Shown here: in pieces, positions 34,857 to 44,479 of the stretch
Layout: each line of letters opens with the position of its first letter
How positions within the stretch are numbered: the stretch's first letter is position 1
Origin: Desulfosarcina sp.
GTDB taxonomy: Bacteria > Desulfobacterota > Desulfobacteria > Desulfobacterales > Desulfosarcinaceae
Assembly (NCBI GenBank): GCA_014237405.1
Contig: JABZFO010000113.1
Location: forward strand, 1 to 64,000
DNA: 64,000 nucleotides
Direction: 5' to 3'
Notes under the pieces: generated by a model
Seen by the model: only the letters and a program-made list of their open reading frames with translations
What the model was told of the DNA's origin: nothing
Database searches by the model: none
Position numbers and translations under genes: made by a program

Positions 34857-35957
34857 TTATCCCTTCAGGGAAAATTTGGGCAGAATGATATCATAGTAGG
34901 CCTTTTCCGATACACTGCCCCAGGTACCGACCACCTTCTGGAAATCCTTGAAGGCCTTGTTGACCTTGGTGGCCATGGGGCTCTTGGCCGCCTCTTCGGC
35001 CACCACTTCGTCGGCCAGCTTGCGCAGGTCGGCCAGCACCTGATCGGGAAACTGGATCAGCTGCACCTTCTTCTCGTTGATCAGGGTCTGCAGGGCCTGG
35101 CCGTTCAGGGCCTCGAACTGGGCCAGGACCCAGTGCTCGGTTTCGATACAGGCGGCGTCAATGATATGCTGCAGGTCTTTGGGCAGGCTATCGAACACCT
35201 TTTTATTGAAAAAGTACTCCAGGTAGGTGCCCGGCTCATGCCATCCGGGGTAGTAGTAGTATTTGGCGGCCTGGTAGAAACCCATTCTCAGGTCATGCAG
35301 GGGTCCCACCCACTCGGTGGCATCGATTACGCCGCGCTCCAGGGAAGTAAAAATTTCACCGCCGGGCAGCAGGACCACCGTACCGCCGGCCTTTGCCAGC
35401 ACTTTGCCGCCCAGGCCCGGGATTCTCATCTTCAATCCCTTGAAGTCGTTGATGGACTCGATCTTCTTGTTGAACCAACCGCCCATCTGGACGCCGGTGG
35501 AACCGCCGGGCCGGGGAACGAGGTTGAAGGGAGCATAGGTCTCCTCCCACAGCTTCAGTCCGTCACCGCCGTGAAACCAGGCGCTCATGCCCTGGCCGTT
35601 CAGGCCGAAGGGTACGGCGGCAAACCACTGGGTCGCCGGCTCTTTACCCGCCCAGTAGTATGCAGCCCCGCTGCCCACCTCCACGGTGCCGTCGGAGACC
35701 GCCTGGAAGCTTTCCAGGGGCGGTACCAGTTCACCGCCGGCAAACACCTGGATCTTGATGCGGCCATCGGACAGTTCCCCGATGCGCCTGGCCAGACGCT
35801 CACAGCCGTCCTGGAGCACCGGCAGCTTGGGGGGCCACGTGGTGACCATCTTCCAGTTGTAGGTTTTCTTGGCCAGTACCGCCGGTGCGTTGACTGTGGT
35901 TGCCGCGACCGCCGCTGCACCGATACCCGCCTTCTTCAGAAAATCTCTTCTCTTCAT
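34857..35957 (-). CDS. dctP: TRAP transporter solute-binding protein (DctP family), Tat-exported
   Basis: 366 residues. Begins with a Tat-type signal ('MKRRDFLKKAGIGAAAVAAT') ending near 'APAVLA'. DctP-fold features: 'WKMVTTWPPKLPVLQDGCER', 'GRIKIQVFAGGELVPPLESF', 'VSDGTVEVGSGAAYYWAGKE' and 'ERGVIDATEWVGPLHDL'. The Trp- and Tyr-rich pocket resembles the group that binds 2-oxo acids or aromatic acids, but the substrate is unproven. The start at 35957 has AAGGAGGTCC upstream. First in order of function with the DctM/DctQ genes upstream on the same strand. Confidence 0.92.
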   Translation of the reverse strand: MKRRDFLKKAGIGAAAVAATTVNAPAVLAKKTYNWKMVTTWPPKLPVLQDGCERLARRIGELSDGRIKIQVFAGGELVPPLESFQAVSDGTVEVGSGAAYYWAGKEPATQWFAAVPFGLNGQGMSAWFHGGDGLKLWEETYAPFNLVPRPGGSTGVQMGGWFNKKIESINDFKGLKMRIPGLGGKVLAKAGGTVVLLPGGEIFTSLERGVIDATEWVGPLHDLRMGFYQAAKYYYYPGWHEPGTYLEYFFNKKVFDSLPKDLQHIIDAACIETEHWVLAQFEALNGQALQTLINEKKVQLIQFPDQVLADLRKLADEVVAEEAAKSPMATKVNKAFKDFQKVVGTWGSVSEKAYYDIILPKFSLKG

Positions 35958-36162
35958 CGCTGGGACCTCCTTGGTTAGAGATGGGGTGATGGGAAAAATA
36001 CTAAATTGACTAATCAGATAAGGGTTTGAACAAAAACGATCCCAAAATCTGTACTTCAATGCTGTGATTGGTCAGCCTTAACGGCCAACGCCGTATCCCT
36101 CACAAACGCGACGCAGTTTATTCAACCATTGTACTGTGGTTAAAAAAAATCCATTGTACGAT

Positions 36163-37488
36163 TTAAGGTCCAAACACCACCTTCGGCAGCCAGGTGGCCA
36201 ACTGGGGAAAGAGGACCACGATGGTAAGACCGATCATCTGAACGATGACAAAGGGGATGATCCCCCGGTATATATGCCCGGTGGAAATTTCCGGCGGCGT
36301 CACCGCCTTCAGGTAAAACAGGGAAAACCCGAAGGGCGGCGTCATGAACGAGGTTTGCAGGTTCACCGCGATCAGGATACAGAACCACACCGGGTCGAAA
36401 CCGAATTCGATCATGATGGGGGCCAGCACCGGCACATGGATAAAGGTAATTTCAATAAAATCCAGGAAAAAGCCGATGACGAAAATCAGCGCCATAACGA
36501 TGGCCAGTACCATGCCGTGGCTGTATTTGTCGGCCAGGGATCCCAGGAATTCCCTGACCAGTCCGTCGCCGCCCAGCCCGCGGAAGACCAGTCCGAAGGC
36601 GGCGGCCCCGCAGAGGATGATGAACACCATGCAGGTCAGGCGCACGGTGGTCTGCATCACCTCCTGGAGAATCTTCAAGGAAAATTTACGGCTGGCTACC
36701 GTCAGGACCGTCGCACCGACAGCGCCCACGGCGGCTGCTTCCGTGGGTGAGGCAATTCCTGCAAAGATAGAGCCCAGGACCGCCACCATGAGAAACAATG
36801 GGGGGAACAGGGCTTTGCCCACGCGGGCCATCAACTGGCTGGATGAAATGGCATCCAGTTCGGCCTTGGGCATGGCCGGTGCCCACTGGGGGCGCAGCCA
36901 AGAGATGATCGCAATGTATAGGATAAACAGGCCCACCAGGAGAAACCCCGGGAAAACCGCACCCATAAATAGGTCCCCGACGGAAACGCCGACGATATCA
37001 CCAATGAGCACCAGGACGATGCTGGGGGGAATGATCTGGCCGAGGGTGCCGGACGCAGCAACGGTGCCAGTGGCCATTTCCTTCTGGTACCCGCGGCGAA
37101 GCATGGTGGGAACGGCCAAAAGGCCCATGGTCACCACCGTGGCGCCGACGATGCCGGTGGAGGCTCCCAGCAGGGCACCAACGACAACGACGGAGATGGC
37201 CAGCCCGCCGCGCATGCGGCCGAACAGGAGACCCATTGTGTCCAGAAGTTCTTCGGCAAGACCGGAACGCTCCAGCATGACCCCCATAAAGACAAACAGG
37301 GGAACGGCAATGAGGGTGACGTTGGTCATCACCCCCCAGATGCGAAGGGGGAGCAGGTTAAAAAAGGACCAGCCGAACCCGATGAGCCCGAAGCACAGGG
37401 CGGTGCCCATCAGGGTAAAGGTGACCGGGAAGCCGGCCATGAGCAGTATGGTCAAGGCCAGGAACATCCACGCGGGCAAAAACTCCAT
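36163..37488 (-). CDS. dctM: TRAP transporter large permease (DctM family)
   Basis: 441 residues, 12 or more membrane spans. Typical DctM motifs: 'VPLFVFMGVMLERSGLAEEL', 'VVVGALLGASTGIVGATVVT', 'GQIIPPSIVLVLIGDIVGVS' and 'GIASPTEAAAVGAVGATVLT'. It forms the ion-coupled transport channel with DctQ. The start overlaps the last base of the DctQ stop, so the two are translationally coupled. Confidence 0.95.
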   Translation of the reverse strand: MEFLPAWMFLALTILLMAGFPVTFTLMGTALCFGLIGFGWSFFNLLPLRIWGVMTNVTLIAVPLFVFMGVMLERSGLAEELLDTMGLLFGRMRGGLAISVVVVGALLGASTGIVGATVVTMGLLAVPTMLRRGYQKEMATGTVAASGTLGQIIPPSIVLVLIGDIVGVSVGDLFMGAVFPGFLLVGLFILYIAIISWLRPQWAPAMPKAELDAISSSQLMARVGKALFPPLFLMVAVLGSIFAGIASPTEAAAVGAVGATVLTVASRKFSLKILQEVMQTTVRLTCMVFIILCGAAAFGLVFRGLGGDGLVREFLGSLADKYSHGMVLAIVMALIFVIGFFLDFIEITFIHVPVLAPIMIEFGFDPVWFCILIAVNLQTSFMTPPFGFSLFYLKAVTPPEISTGHIYRGIIPFVIVQMIGLTIVVLFPQLATWLPKVVFGP

Positions 37489-38021
37489 CAGGCGTTCTCC
37501 TCCTCAACGGTTTCGATCCCCATGATTTGCAACAGCGCATGCAGACCCATGGAGAGCCCCTGAAGTAAAAGGAGAGTGTAGCCTACGGTCATGGTTCCCT
37601 TAACGATAAATCGAAAAGGAATACCTCCGGGATCCGGGGAGCCTTCCAGCACGGAAAAGGAGTTACCCACGAACTTCCAGGATGTGACGATCACCAGGTA
37701 GCAGCTAGGAATTAAAAAGAAGATCACGCCGATGAGATTTATCCATGCCCGTCCCTTGGCGCTCAGCCGCTGGTAGATGATATCCACCCGCACATGGCCG
37801 TCGTGAAGCAGGGTGTAGCCGGAACCAATAAGAAAGATGAAGGCGAAGAGGTGCCACTCCAGCTCCTGGGTGAAAACAAAGCTGGTTTTAAACAGGTACC
37901 TCATGACCACATCGACAAAAACCACCAGCACCAGCAGCAGGCTGACCCAGGAGACCATACGGCCCACCGCCTCGTTGGTGCTGTCTATGGCACCGCTGAA
38001 AACCTTTAACAAATTGACCAT
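37488..38021 (-). CDS. dctQ: TRAP transporter small permease (DctQ family)
   Basis: 177 residues with four membrane helices ('WVSLLLVLVVFVDVVMRYLF', 'ELEWHLFAFIFLIGSGYTLL', 'INLIGVIFFLIPSCYLVIVT', 'GTMTVGYTLLLLQGLSMGLH'). The 'LEWHLFAF' and 'GHVRVDIIYQRLS' motifs are diagnostic. The ATG at 38021 has AGGTGG 5 bases upstream and is preferred over the GTG at 38030. First gene of the leftward TRAP operon (DctQ, DctM, DctP). Confidence 0.92.
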   Translation of the reverse strand: MVNLLKVFSGAIDSTNEAVGRMVSWVSLLLVLVVFVDVVMRYLFKTSFVFTQELEWHLFAFIFLIGSGYTLLHDGHVRVDIIYQRLSAKGRAWINLIGVIFFLIPSCYLVIVTSWKFVGNSFSVLEGSPDPGGIPFRFIVKGTMTVGYTLLLLQGLSMGLHALLQIMGIETVEEENA

Positions 38022-38339
38022 GAACACCACCTGTGTAGAAAAACCAGCATGAACTCGATTTTCCGCGGTCCTAATACCACGTTCCGGATCGCCGGTTTCT
38101 CCAGCGTTGCTTATAGATAAATACTTTGAGTAGGAAGGGCTTTAATTCGTTATAATATACTGGTCATTATGTCAACATATAGAAAAATGAATCGGCTTCA
38201 GTTTCCGTCAAAACCGGCCTGACGCCTGTTGCCGGATTATCCCGGAAGGACTTTTCCTTGATAAAGGCTGAACGAACCGTTATGAATATACGCTCAAACC
38301 GCAATCCGGTACCTGCGGTGATAAAACAAAGGGGAAAGC
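38022..38339. other. Divergent intergenic region
   Basis: About 320 bases between dctQ (leftward) and the acyl-CoA transferase (rightward). TATAAT at 38151-38156 with TTGAGT 19 bases upstream is a weak rightward promoter candidate. A short leftward frame at 38167-38355 has no protein features. Nothing else is recognised. Confidence 0.35.
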
Positions 38340-40217
38340 ATGGCGGACAATTCATACTGGGCGGACAGCTACGTACAGAAAAGATGCACGGCCGAGGATG
38401 CCATCGGACGCATCCGAAACGGCCAGCGGGTATTTATCGGCTCGTCCTGCGGAGAACCCCAGCACCTGGTCAAGACCCTGTCCGAGGCCGCTACCCGGTT
38501 CACCGATCTGGAAATCGTCCGGCTCATGTCACTGGAAACGGCGCCGCTTTCCCTCATCGCCGACCGTACGCGGGGGCAACGCCTGAATATTCGCTCCTTT
38601 TACATGGGATCGGCTAAATCCAAACACCTGGCCGAAAAAGCCCGGTTTCTCACACCGCTGAACCTTTCCGCCGTGCCCCGGCTGTTCAAAAGCCAGCGCC
38701 TGCCCATCCATGTGGCATTGATTCAGGCCACCCCACCCGATGATTTCGGCTGGATGAGCCTGGGGGTTTCCGTGGACATTACCCTGGCGGCGGCAAGCTC
38801 TGCCGACCTGGTCATTGTTCAGGTGAACCCGGAAATGCCCCGAGTACTGGGCCGCAGCTTCATCCACGTCAACGACGTCCACCTGGTGGTGGAAAAGCAG
38901 GAGCCCATCCTCACCCTGCCGCCTGGCCCCGAATCCGAGGCCGCGGACACCATCGCCCGGCTCATTGCCCGGCTCATCGAAGACGGCTCCACGCTTCAGA
39001 TCAGCCCGGGCACCACCTCCCAAGCCACCATGATGACCCTGTGGGACAAAAACGACCTGGGCATTCACACCCAGTTCATGACCAATGAGATCATGCACCT
39101 GTTTGCCCGGGGGGTGATCACCAACCGCAGGAAGGGGCTAAACAACGGCAAAATGGTGGCCAGCAGCGCCATCGGACCGCCAAACCTCTACGAGTTCATC
39201 AATGACAACCCGGCGGTCGAATTTTATCCGTCCGATTACGTAAATGCCCTGGACGTCATCGCCGGCCACAACAAGATGGTTTCCCTGTCCGTGGCCATGG
39301 CCATGGACCTCACCGGTCAGGTGGCGGCCGATGCGTTAGCTTTCAACAATTTTTCCGGTGTCACGGGTATGCTGGACTTCGTTCGCGGTGCCTTTCAGTC
39401 CGAGGGGGGGCGGAGCATCATCATGCTGCCCGCCACTGCCGTGGGTGGAAAGAAAAGCCGAATCGTTCCGATGCTGGGCGATACCGCCGTAGTGGTACCC
39501 CGGGCCGACGTCCATTACGTGGCCACCGAATTCGGCGTGGTGAACCTGTTCGGCAAAAGCCTCCAGGAGCGGGCCACGGCCATGATCAGCATCGCCCACC
39601 CGGATTTTCGGGACGAACTGTTGCACCAGGCAAAGCAGATGAACCTGATAGGCGCCGAACGAACGCTGAAAGGCTCCCTGCACGGGGTTTATCCCCTTCG
39701 TCTGGAAGAGACACTGGAGATTGACGGAGAAACGGTAACCATCCGGCCGGCCAAACCCGTTGACGAACGGCGGATCCAGGAGCATTTTTATGCTCTGGAC
39801 AAAAACGATATCGTCTCCCGCTTCTTTCACGAGAAGACCAGTTTCGTCCACGACGACGTGGGAGAGGTCTCCCAGGTGGATTACATCAAGAATCTCACCA
39901 TCCTGGCGGTGGTTGGCGAGTTCGGCTTCGGCAAGGTAGTGGGCATCGGCGAATACCTGCTGGACCCGTCCTGCAACCTGGCCGAGGTGGCCTTCTCCGT
40001 CAGCGGCCCCTGGCAGGGAAAGGGGCTTGGCAAACGGATGATGAAAAAGCTCTTCGAAGGATCTCTGGACAACGGCATCGCCGGGTTTACCGCTTATACG
40101 GCGCCTGAAAACCAGGGAATGATCGGCCTGTTCAACAGCCTTCCGGCAAACGTGTCCACCACCCTGGAAGACGGCATGGTAGCACTGAGCTGCCGGTTTG
40201 ATGACTTGAAAAGATAA
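38340..40217 (+). CDS. Acetyl-CoA hydrolase/transferase fused to a GNAT acetyltransferase domain
   Basis: 625 residues. Residues 1 to about 440 are an acetyl-CoA hydrolase/CoA-transferase (Cat1-like): 'GQRVFIGSSCGEPQHLVKTL', 'QISPGTTSQATMMTLWDKND', the catalytic-region Glu in 'VATEFGVVNLFGKSLQERA', and 'AHPDFRDELLHQAKQM'. Residues ~465-625 are a GNAT domain ('VTIRPAKPVDERRIQEHFYA', acetyl-CoA loop 'GPWQGKGLGKRMMKKLFEG'). It would move CoA between acetate and other acids, while the GNAT part may acetylate a protein. AGGGGAAAGC precedes the ATG. It starts the rightward acetyl-CoA gene block. Confidence 0.9.
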   Translation: MADNSYWADSYVQKRCTAEDAIGRIRNGQRVFIGSSCGEPQHLVKTLSEAATRFTDLEIVRLMSLETAPLSLIADRTRGQRLNIRSFYMGSAKSKHLAEKARFLTPLNLSAVPRLFKSQRLPIHVALIQATPPDDFGWMSLGVSVDITLAAASSADLVIVQVNPEMPRVLGRSFIHVNDVHLVVEKQEPILTLPPGPESEAADTIARLIARLIEDGSTLQISPGTTSQATMMTLWDKNDLGIHTQFMTNEIMHLFARGVITNRRKGLNNGKMVASSAIGPPNLYEFINDNPAVEFYPSDYVNALDVIAGHNKMVSLSVAMAMDLTGQVAADALAFNNFSGVTGMLDFVRGAFQSEGGRSIIMLPATAVGGKKSRIVPMLGDTAVVVPRADVHYVATEFGVVNLFGKSLQERATAMISIAHPDFRDELLHQAKQMNLIGAERTLKGSLHGVYPLRLEETLEIDGETVTIRPAKPVDERRIQEHFYALDKNDIVSRFFHEKTSFVHDDVGEVSQVDYIKNLTILAVVGEFGFGKVVGIGEYLLDPSCNLAEVAFSVSGPWQGKGLGKRMMKKLFEGSLDNGIAGFTAYTAPENQGMIGLFNSLPANVSTTLEDGMVALSCRFDDLKR

Positions 40218-40232
40218 ATTAAGGAGTTATCC

Positions 40233-42179
40233 ATGACCACCCATACAATCAAATTTCTCCCCCATAACCGGGAAATTACCGTTCAAGGGGGTGAAAACCT
40301 GATCCGGGCGGCCATGGAGGCCGGCGTTCACATCAACGCTTCCTGCGGGGGGGAGGGCGTCTGCGGCAAATGCCGGGTCATCGTGGAGGCCGGCGAAGTT
40401 GAAGGCGGCGTTAGCGAGCAGCTGAGTCCGGCCGATCGTGAGAAGGGCTACCGGCTGGCCTGCCGGTCGACGATCACCCACGATGTGGTTGTCCGTGTGC
40501 CTGTGGAATCGGCCATTGACGCCGGCGTCCTCAGCCAGCGCTACATCCCGCGGCGCACGGCCAGCATCCGCCAGATGGACCTCAACGATTTGAAGGAACA
40601 GGGGCTTTTCATCCCGCCGGTGGAAAAGATCACCATCGAATTGCCCGAGCCCGACAACCAGGACCACCTGCCCGACGTCACCCGGCTGGTGAGCCACCTG
40701 AAGCTCCACCACGACGAACACCGCTTGACCGTGAGCCTGCCGGTGATCCGAAAGATTCCCGATACGCTGCGAAAGGACGGGTTCCGGGTCACCGCCACCC
40801 TGGCCCGGCCGGTGATGGACAGCGGCAAAACCGAGATCATCAACGTCCAGCCCGGAGACACCGCTGACCGCAACTATGCCATCGCCATGGACATCGGTAC
40901 CACCACCATCTACGGCCAGCTCATCGATCTGAAGAGCGGGGAGGTCCTGTCCGAACATGGTGAGTTCAACGGCCAGATCAGTTACGGTGAGGATGTGATC
41001 AGCCGGATTGTGTTTGCTGAAAAGGAGGGGGGGCTGGACCGGCTCCACAAGGTGGTGGGGGAAACCATTAACACCATCATCGGTAAAATCGTCCGACGGG
41101 CCAAGGTGGATCCGGATGACATTGCCGCCATCACCCTGGCAGGCAACACCACCATGACCCAGCTGCTGCTTCGGGTCAATCCCCGCTACATCCGACGCTC
41201 CCCATACGTACCGGCGTCCACCCTCTACCCTCCCATTCGGGCGGTGGATATAGGCCTGGATCTACGGGATCACGTCACGGCCCTGGTCTATCCGGCCGTT
41301 TCCAGCTACGTGGGCGGGGATATCGTGGCCGGAGTCATGGGGTCGGGTATGTATTTGAGTGACCGGCTGACCCTGTTCATGGACATCGGCACCAACGCAG
41401 AAATTGTCATCGGCAACCGGGACTGGCTCGCTTGCGCCGCCTGCAGTGCCGGACCGGCCTTCGAAGGCGGCGGCATCAAGTTCGGCATGCGGGCGGCCAA
41501 GGGCGCCATCGAAGATTTTTCCCTGGATCCGGCCACCTGGGAGCCCATGCTCATGACCATCGGAAACGTCCGGCCCAAAGGCATCTGCGGTTCGGGCTTG
41601 ATCATCATGACCGCCGTCATGTTCGAACTGGGCCTGATCGACAACCTGGGCAAGTTCAACCGGGATCTGGGCACCCATCGCATCCGGGAGGATAACGGGG
41701 TGTGGGAATACGTATTGGCCTGGGCCGGGGAAACCCAGATCGACCGGGACCTCGCCCTTACCGAAATCGACATCGAAAACCTGATCCGGGCCAAGGGGGC
41801 CATCTACAGCGGCTGCATGACCCTGCTCACCGAAGTGGGGATGAGCATGCAGGATATCGACCGGATCATCCTGGCCGGCGGTTTCGGCAGCTACGTGGAC
41901 CTGGAAAAGGCCATAACCATCGGGTTGCTGCCGGAAATCGAACCGGAAAAGGTGACCTTCATCGGAAACAGCTCCCTCCTGGGAGCCAAGATGAGCAGCC
42001 TGACCAACCGGATCCGCAAGGATGTGGTAGAGGTCACCCGTAGCATGACCAATTTCGAGTTGTCGGAAACCCCATCCTACATGGACAACTATGTAGCGGC
42101 CCTGTTTCTGCCGCACACGGATATAGCCCAGTTTCCCCGGCTCAAGGAGCGGATGGCTCAGCGGCGGCAAACGCCCTGA
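40233..42179 (+). CDS. acsV: RACo-like corrinoid protein reductive activator ([2Fe-2S] ferredoxin-ASKHA ATPase)
   Basis: 648 residues. An N-terminal [2Fe-2S] ferredoxin domain ('INASCGGEGVCGKCRVIVEA', with a fourth Cys in 'RLACRSTI') is followed by linker and middle domains and a C-terminal DUF4445/ASKHA fold with ATP-binding 'AIAMDIGTTTIYGQLIDLKS' and 'TLFMDIGTNAEIVIGN'. RACo-type proteins use ATP to reduce the inactive Co(II) form of the corrinoid iron-sulfur protein to Co(I). It lies 15 bases after the acyl-CoA transferase, upstream of acsD and acsC, its expected substrate. GGAG precedes the ATG. Confidence 0.92.
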   Translation: MTTHTIKFLPHNREITVQGGENLIRAAMEAGVHINASCGGEGVCGKCRVIVEAGEVEGGVSEQLSPADREKGYRLACRSTITHDVVVRVPVESAIDAGVLSQRYIPRRTASIRQMDLNDLKEQGLFIPPVEKITIELPEPDNQDHLPDVTRLVSHLKLHHDEHRLTVSLPVIRKIPDTLRKDGFRVTATLARPVMDSGKTEIINVQPGDTADRNYAIAMDIGTTTIYGQLIDLKSGEVLSEHGEFNGQISYGEDVISRIVFAEKEGGLDRLHKVVGETINTIIGKIVRRAKVDPDDIAAITLAGNTTMTQLLLRVNPRYIRRSPYVPASTLYPPIRAVDIGLDLRDHVTALVYPAVSSYVGGDIVAGVMGSGMYLSDRLTLFMDIGTNAEIVIGNRDWLACAACSAGPAFEGGGIKFGMRAAKGAIEDFSLDPATWEPMLMTIGNVRPKGICGSGLIIMTAVMFELGLIDNLGKFNRDLGTHRIREDNGVWEYVLAWAGETQIDRDLALTEIDIENLIRAKGAIYSGCMTLLTEVGMSMQDIDRIILAGGFGSYVDLEKAITIGLLPEIEPEKVTFIGNSSLLGAKMSSLTNRIRKDVVEVTRSMTNFELSETPSYMDNYVAALFLPHTDIAQFPRLKERMAQRRQTP

Positions 42180-42253
42180 AATAAAAGTGTTAAAAAAGCA
42201 TCGGGACGGGAAAAGAGATATTTTGGGTTCTTTTCCAATTTAGTTGGAGAAAA

Positions 42254-42393
42254 GGGTTCAAGGGGCCCAGGGGTCGAGGATATTTATACCCGATGTTAAG
42301 AAATTGGACCCGTTGCTCCAAACAAGCATATCGGCTATCGAACAGGATAGAACAGCATTGATATATCACTGGAATCCTTGACCCCTTGAACCC
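42254..42393. repeat. Inverted-repeat element with GGGTTCAAGGGG termini
   Basis: GGGTTCAAGGGG (42254-42265) is an exact inverted match to CCCCTTGAACCC (42382-42393), bracketing about 116 bases. The CCTTGAACCCT word also recurs in the 29.1-29.3 kb duplication. No coding content. Probably a small non-autonomous element or recombination footprint. Confidence 0.6.
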
Positions 42394-42441
42394 TCAGGAT
42401 CACGCCAGCTCTCTTGGAGATGGTCCTTATTAAACTGTTCT

Positions 42442-42484
42442 AGTGGCAGATATTTCGGCGGCCTTTACCGGCCGCCGGCCACTG
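42442..42484. terminator. Long GC-rich hairpin
   Basis: AGTGGC...GGCGGCC-TTTACC-GGCCGCC...GGCCACT forms a two-part stem. It lies between acsV and the acsD leader and could end the upstream transcript, although no U-tract follows. Confidence 0.45.
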
Positions 42485-42527
42485 AAGACAATCTAGTAGA
42501 AAATTGGGATTCAGTCGCACTCATCTA

Positions 42528-42555
42528 TTGACAAGTAAACCATCCAACATATAAG
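42528..42555 (+). promoter_or_regulatory. Candidate sigma-70 promoter for the acs operon
   Basis: TTGACA (42528-42533), 16-base spacer, TATAAG (42550-42555). If used, acsD would have a leader of about 380 bases, which contains several inverted repeats (for example TGGCCACAGTGGCC near 42598) but no riboswitch I can recognise. The whole 42180-42940 gap is otherwise without a gene. Confidence 0.45.
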
Positions 42556-42940
42556 AATAATACTTGGTTTTTCGCCTTTGGGAAGCGGGAAGCCATCCTG
42601 GCCACAGTGGCCCTTTCGTCTTATTTTTACAAGTTGCTCTTCCAACAGACAAATAAGTCATTATTTGCTCACCAGAGGACTGTTTTGCCGATGCTGCGTA
42701 GCATAAACACGAGAAGTGACCATCACGCAAACCGCAACGGAATCCTATACCCGCCCATATCCTTCCCCGGCTTCTTATCTACCGCTGTAGATAATTCATA
42801 TAGAAAATATTTTTACGAAAGGGGGCCTAAGATTTTCAGTTAGCTGCCGGGTTTCTGAACACCGGCAACAAGCAAACACGAACCACCGCAATGCTGTAGT
42901 TAACCTCAATCATTAACCGGAAGCTGATAAGGAGGTAACT

Positions 42941-44397
42941 TTGAGTTTCGAATTCTACAAGGAATCCTATGCAGGTACGATCAAGGCGATCTCCATCGGT
43001 AACCGAAAGTCGCCATGGAGATCTGGGATATGGCACCTGAAGAGTGGGCGGCAGCGGCACTGGAACCCTTCAAAGACGTAGTCTCCGACCCGGCCGCATG
43101 GGCAAAAAAATGTGTCGATGAGTACGGCGCCGAGATCATTGTGCTCCAGCTCAAAAGCACCGACCCCAACGACAAAGATGCCAGCCCGGCGGATGCGTCG
43201 GCCACGGTGAAAAAGGTGCTGGGTGTCATCGATGTTCCCCTGGTGGTCTGGGGTATCGCCAACCACGAAAAGGACGAGGCGGTCTTCAAACAGATCGCCG
43301 AGGACTGCCAGGATGTGCAGTTGACCCTCGGGCCCGTGGAAGACAAGAACCACAAAGGCATCGGCGCGGCGGCCATGGGCTACGGCCACGCCATCATCAG
43401 CTCGTCTCCCATCGATGTGAACCTGGCCAAGCAGGTCAACATCCTGCTGGAGAACCTGGGCATGCCCATGGATCGGGTGGTCATCGACCCCACCACCGGC
43501 GGTCTGGGCTACGGCCTGGAGTACAGCTACTCGGTCATGGAGCGGCTGAGAATGGCTGCCATGGCCCAGGGCGACGACAAGCTCCAGATGCCCCTCATCA
43601 ACAACCTGGGGAACGAGATCTGGAAGTGCAAGGAAGCCAAACAGGGTGTGGACGAAGCCCCGACACTGGGTGATCCGGAAAAACGCGGCATCCTCATGGA
43701 GGCCGTGGGTGCCGTGACCTACCTGATGGCCGGCTCCGACATCCTGATCATGCGCCACCCCGAGTCTATCAGGCTGGTGAAGGCGTTCATCGATATCGCC
43801 ATGGACGGCGGCAGCGCCGCTGACATCGCCCCCATCGCCAAACGGCTGGAAGGCGTATCCGTGGATCTGGCCGCCCTGGCACCGGCACCGGACCTGACCA
43901 TCGAGGAAGAGAAGAAAGCCGCACCGGCCAAACCGGCCGCCGCACCCAAGGCCGCCGCCAAACCCGCCGCCGCACCCAAGGCCGCCGCCGCACCGGCACC
44001 CGAGAAAAAGGCCGAACCGGCTCCGGCTGCTGCCCCGGCCGCACCCAAGGTAGACGCAGAAGCGGATGCCAAAGCCAAGGCCGAAGCCGAGGCCGCCGCC
44101 AAGGCGAAGGCAGAGACCGATGCTAAGGCTAAAGCGGAAGCCGCAGCCAAAGCCGAAGAGGAAGCAAAGGCAAAGGTAGAGGCTGAAGCCAAAGCAAAAG
44201 CTGATGCTGAAGCCAAGGCTAAAGCCGAAGAGGTTGCCAAGCGTGAGGCCGAAGAAGATGCCTTGAGACAGCAGAGAGCAAAAGAACGTGAAGAGCGAAC
44301 GGCAAAGGATGCCACAACCCAGGATAAAAAGGTTACAATGACGGCGGCCAAGACACAGAAATCCGCTTTATCTAAATTTAAGAAGATTAGAAGATAA
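42941..44397 (+). CDS. acsD: Corrinoid iron-sulfur protein small subunit AcsD (frame-interrupted, long Ala/Lys tail)
   Basis: The delta subunit of the CODH/ACS corrinoid protein, which carries the methyl group with AcsC. A TTG start at 42941 follows a strong AAGGAGG ('MSFEFYKESYAGTIKAISIG'), but the frame then changes near 43000-43012 and the family sequence resumes at 'VAMEIWDMAPEEWAAAALEP' (43015 frame). About 30 residues are missing. The body is typical ('GHAIISSSPIDVNLAKQVNI', 'DRVVIDPTTGGLGYGLEYSY'). After residue ~295 of this frame comes a ~165-residue tail rich in AKAxAE repeats, TolA-like, predicted helical. The gap is probably an assembly or deletion event rather than a natural feature. 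Confidence 0.85.
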
Positions 44398-44479
44398 GGC
44401 ATCATGGGTATCACTAAAGGCTGAAGTTCAAAAACCCACTGTTGTTAAATTCAGTAACTAATAAGAGGAGGAACCTCTA

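Noticed and set aside
34746-35978. 410-codon forward frame
   Set aside because: Antisense to the DctP gene, which has a clear Tat signal and family motifs.
36344-37525. 393-codon forward frame
   Set aside because: Antisense shadow of DctM.
42580-42680. Cobalamin riboswitch (GCCACTG-like word on the reverse strand)
   Set aside because: No B12-box (AGCCAGGAGACCTGCC-like) and the orientation is away from acsD.
42521-42730. Leftward 69-codon frame in the acsD leader
   Set aside because: No ribosome binding site or family features; overlaps promoter-like and repeat sequence.
43719-44414. Leftward Ala/Ser-rich frame
   Set aside because: Complement of the AcsD Ala/Lys repeat tail; repeats of GCC/AAG keep the opposite frames open.
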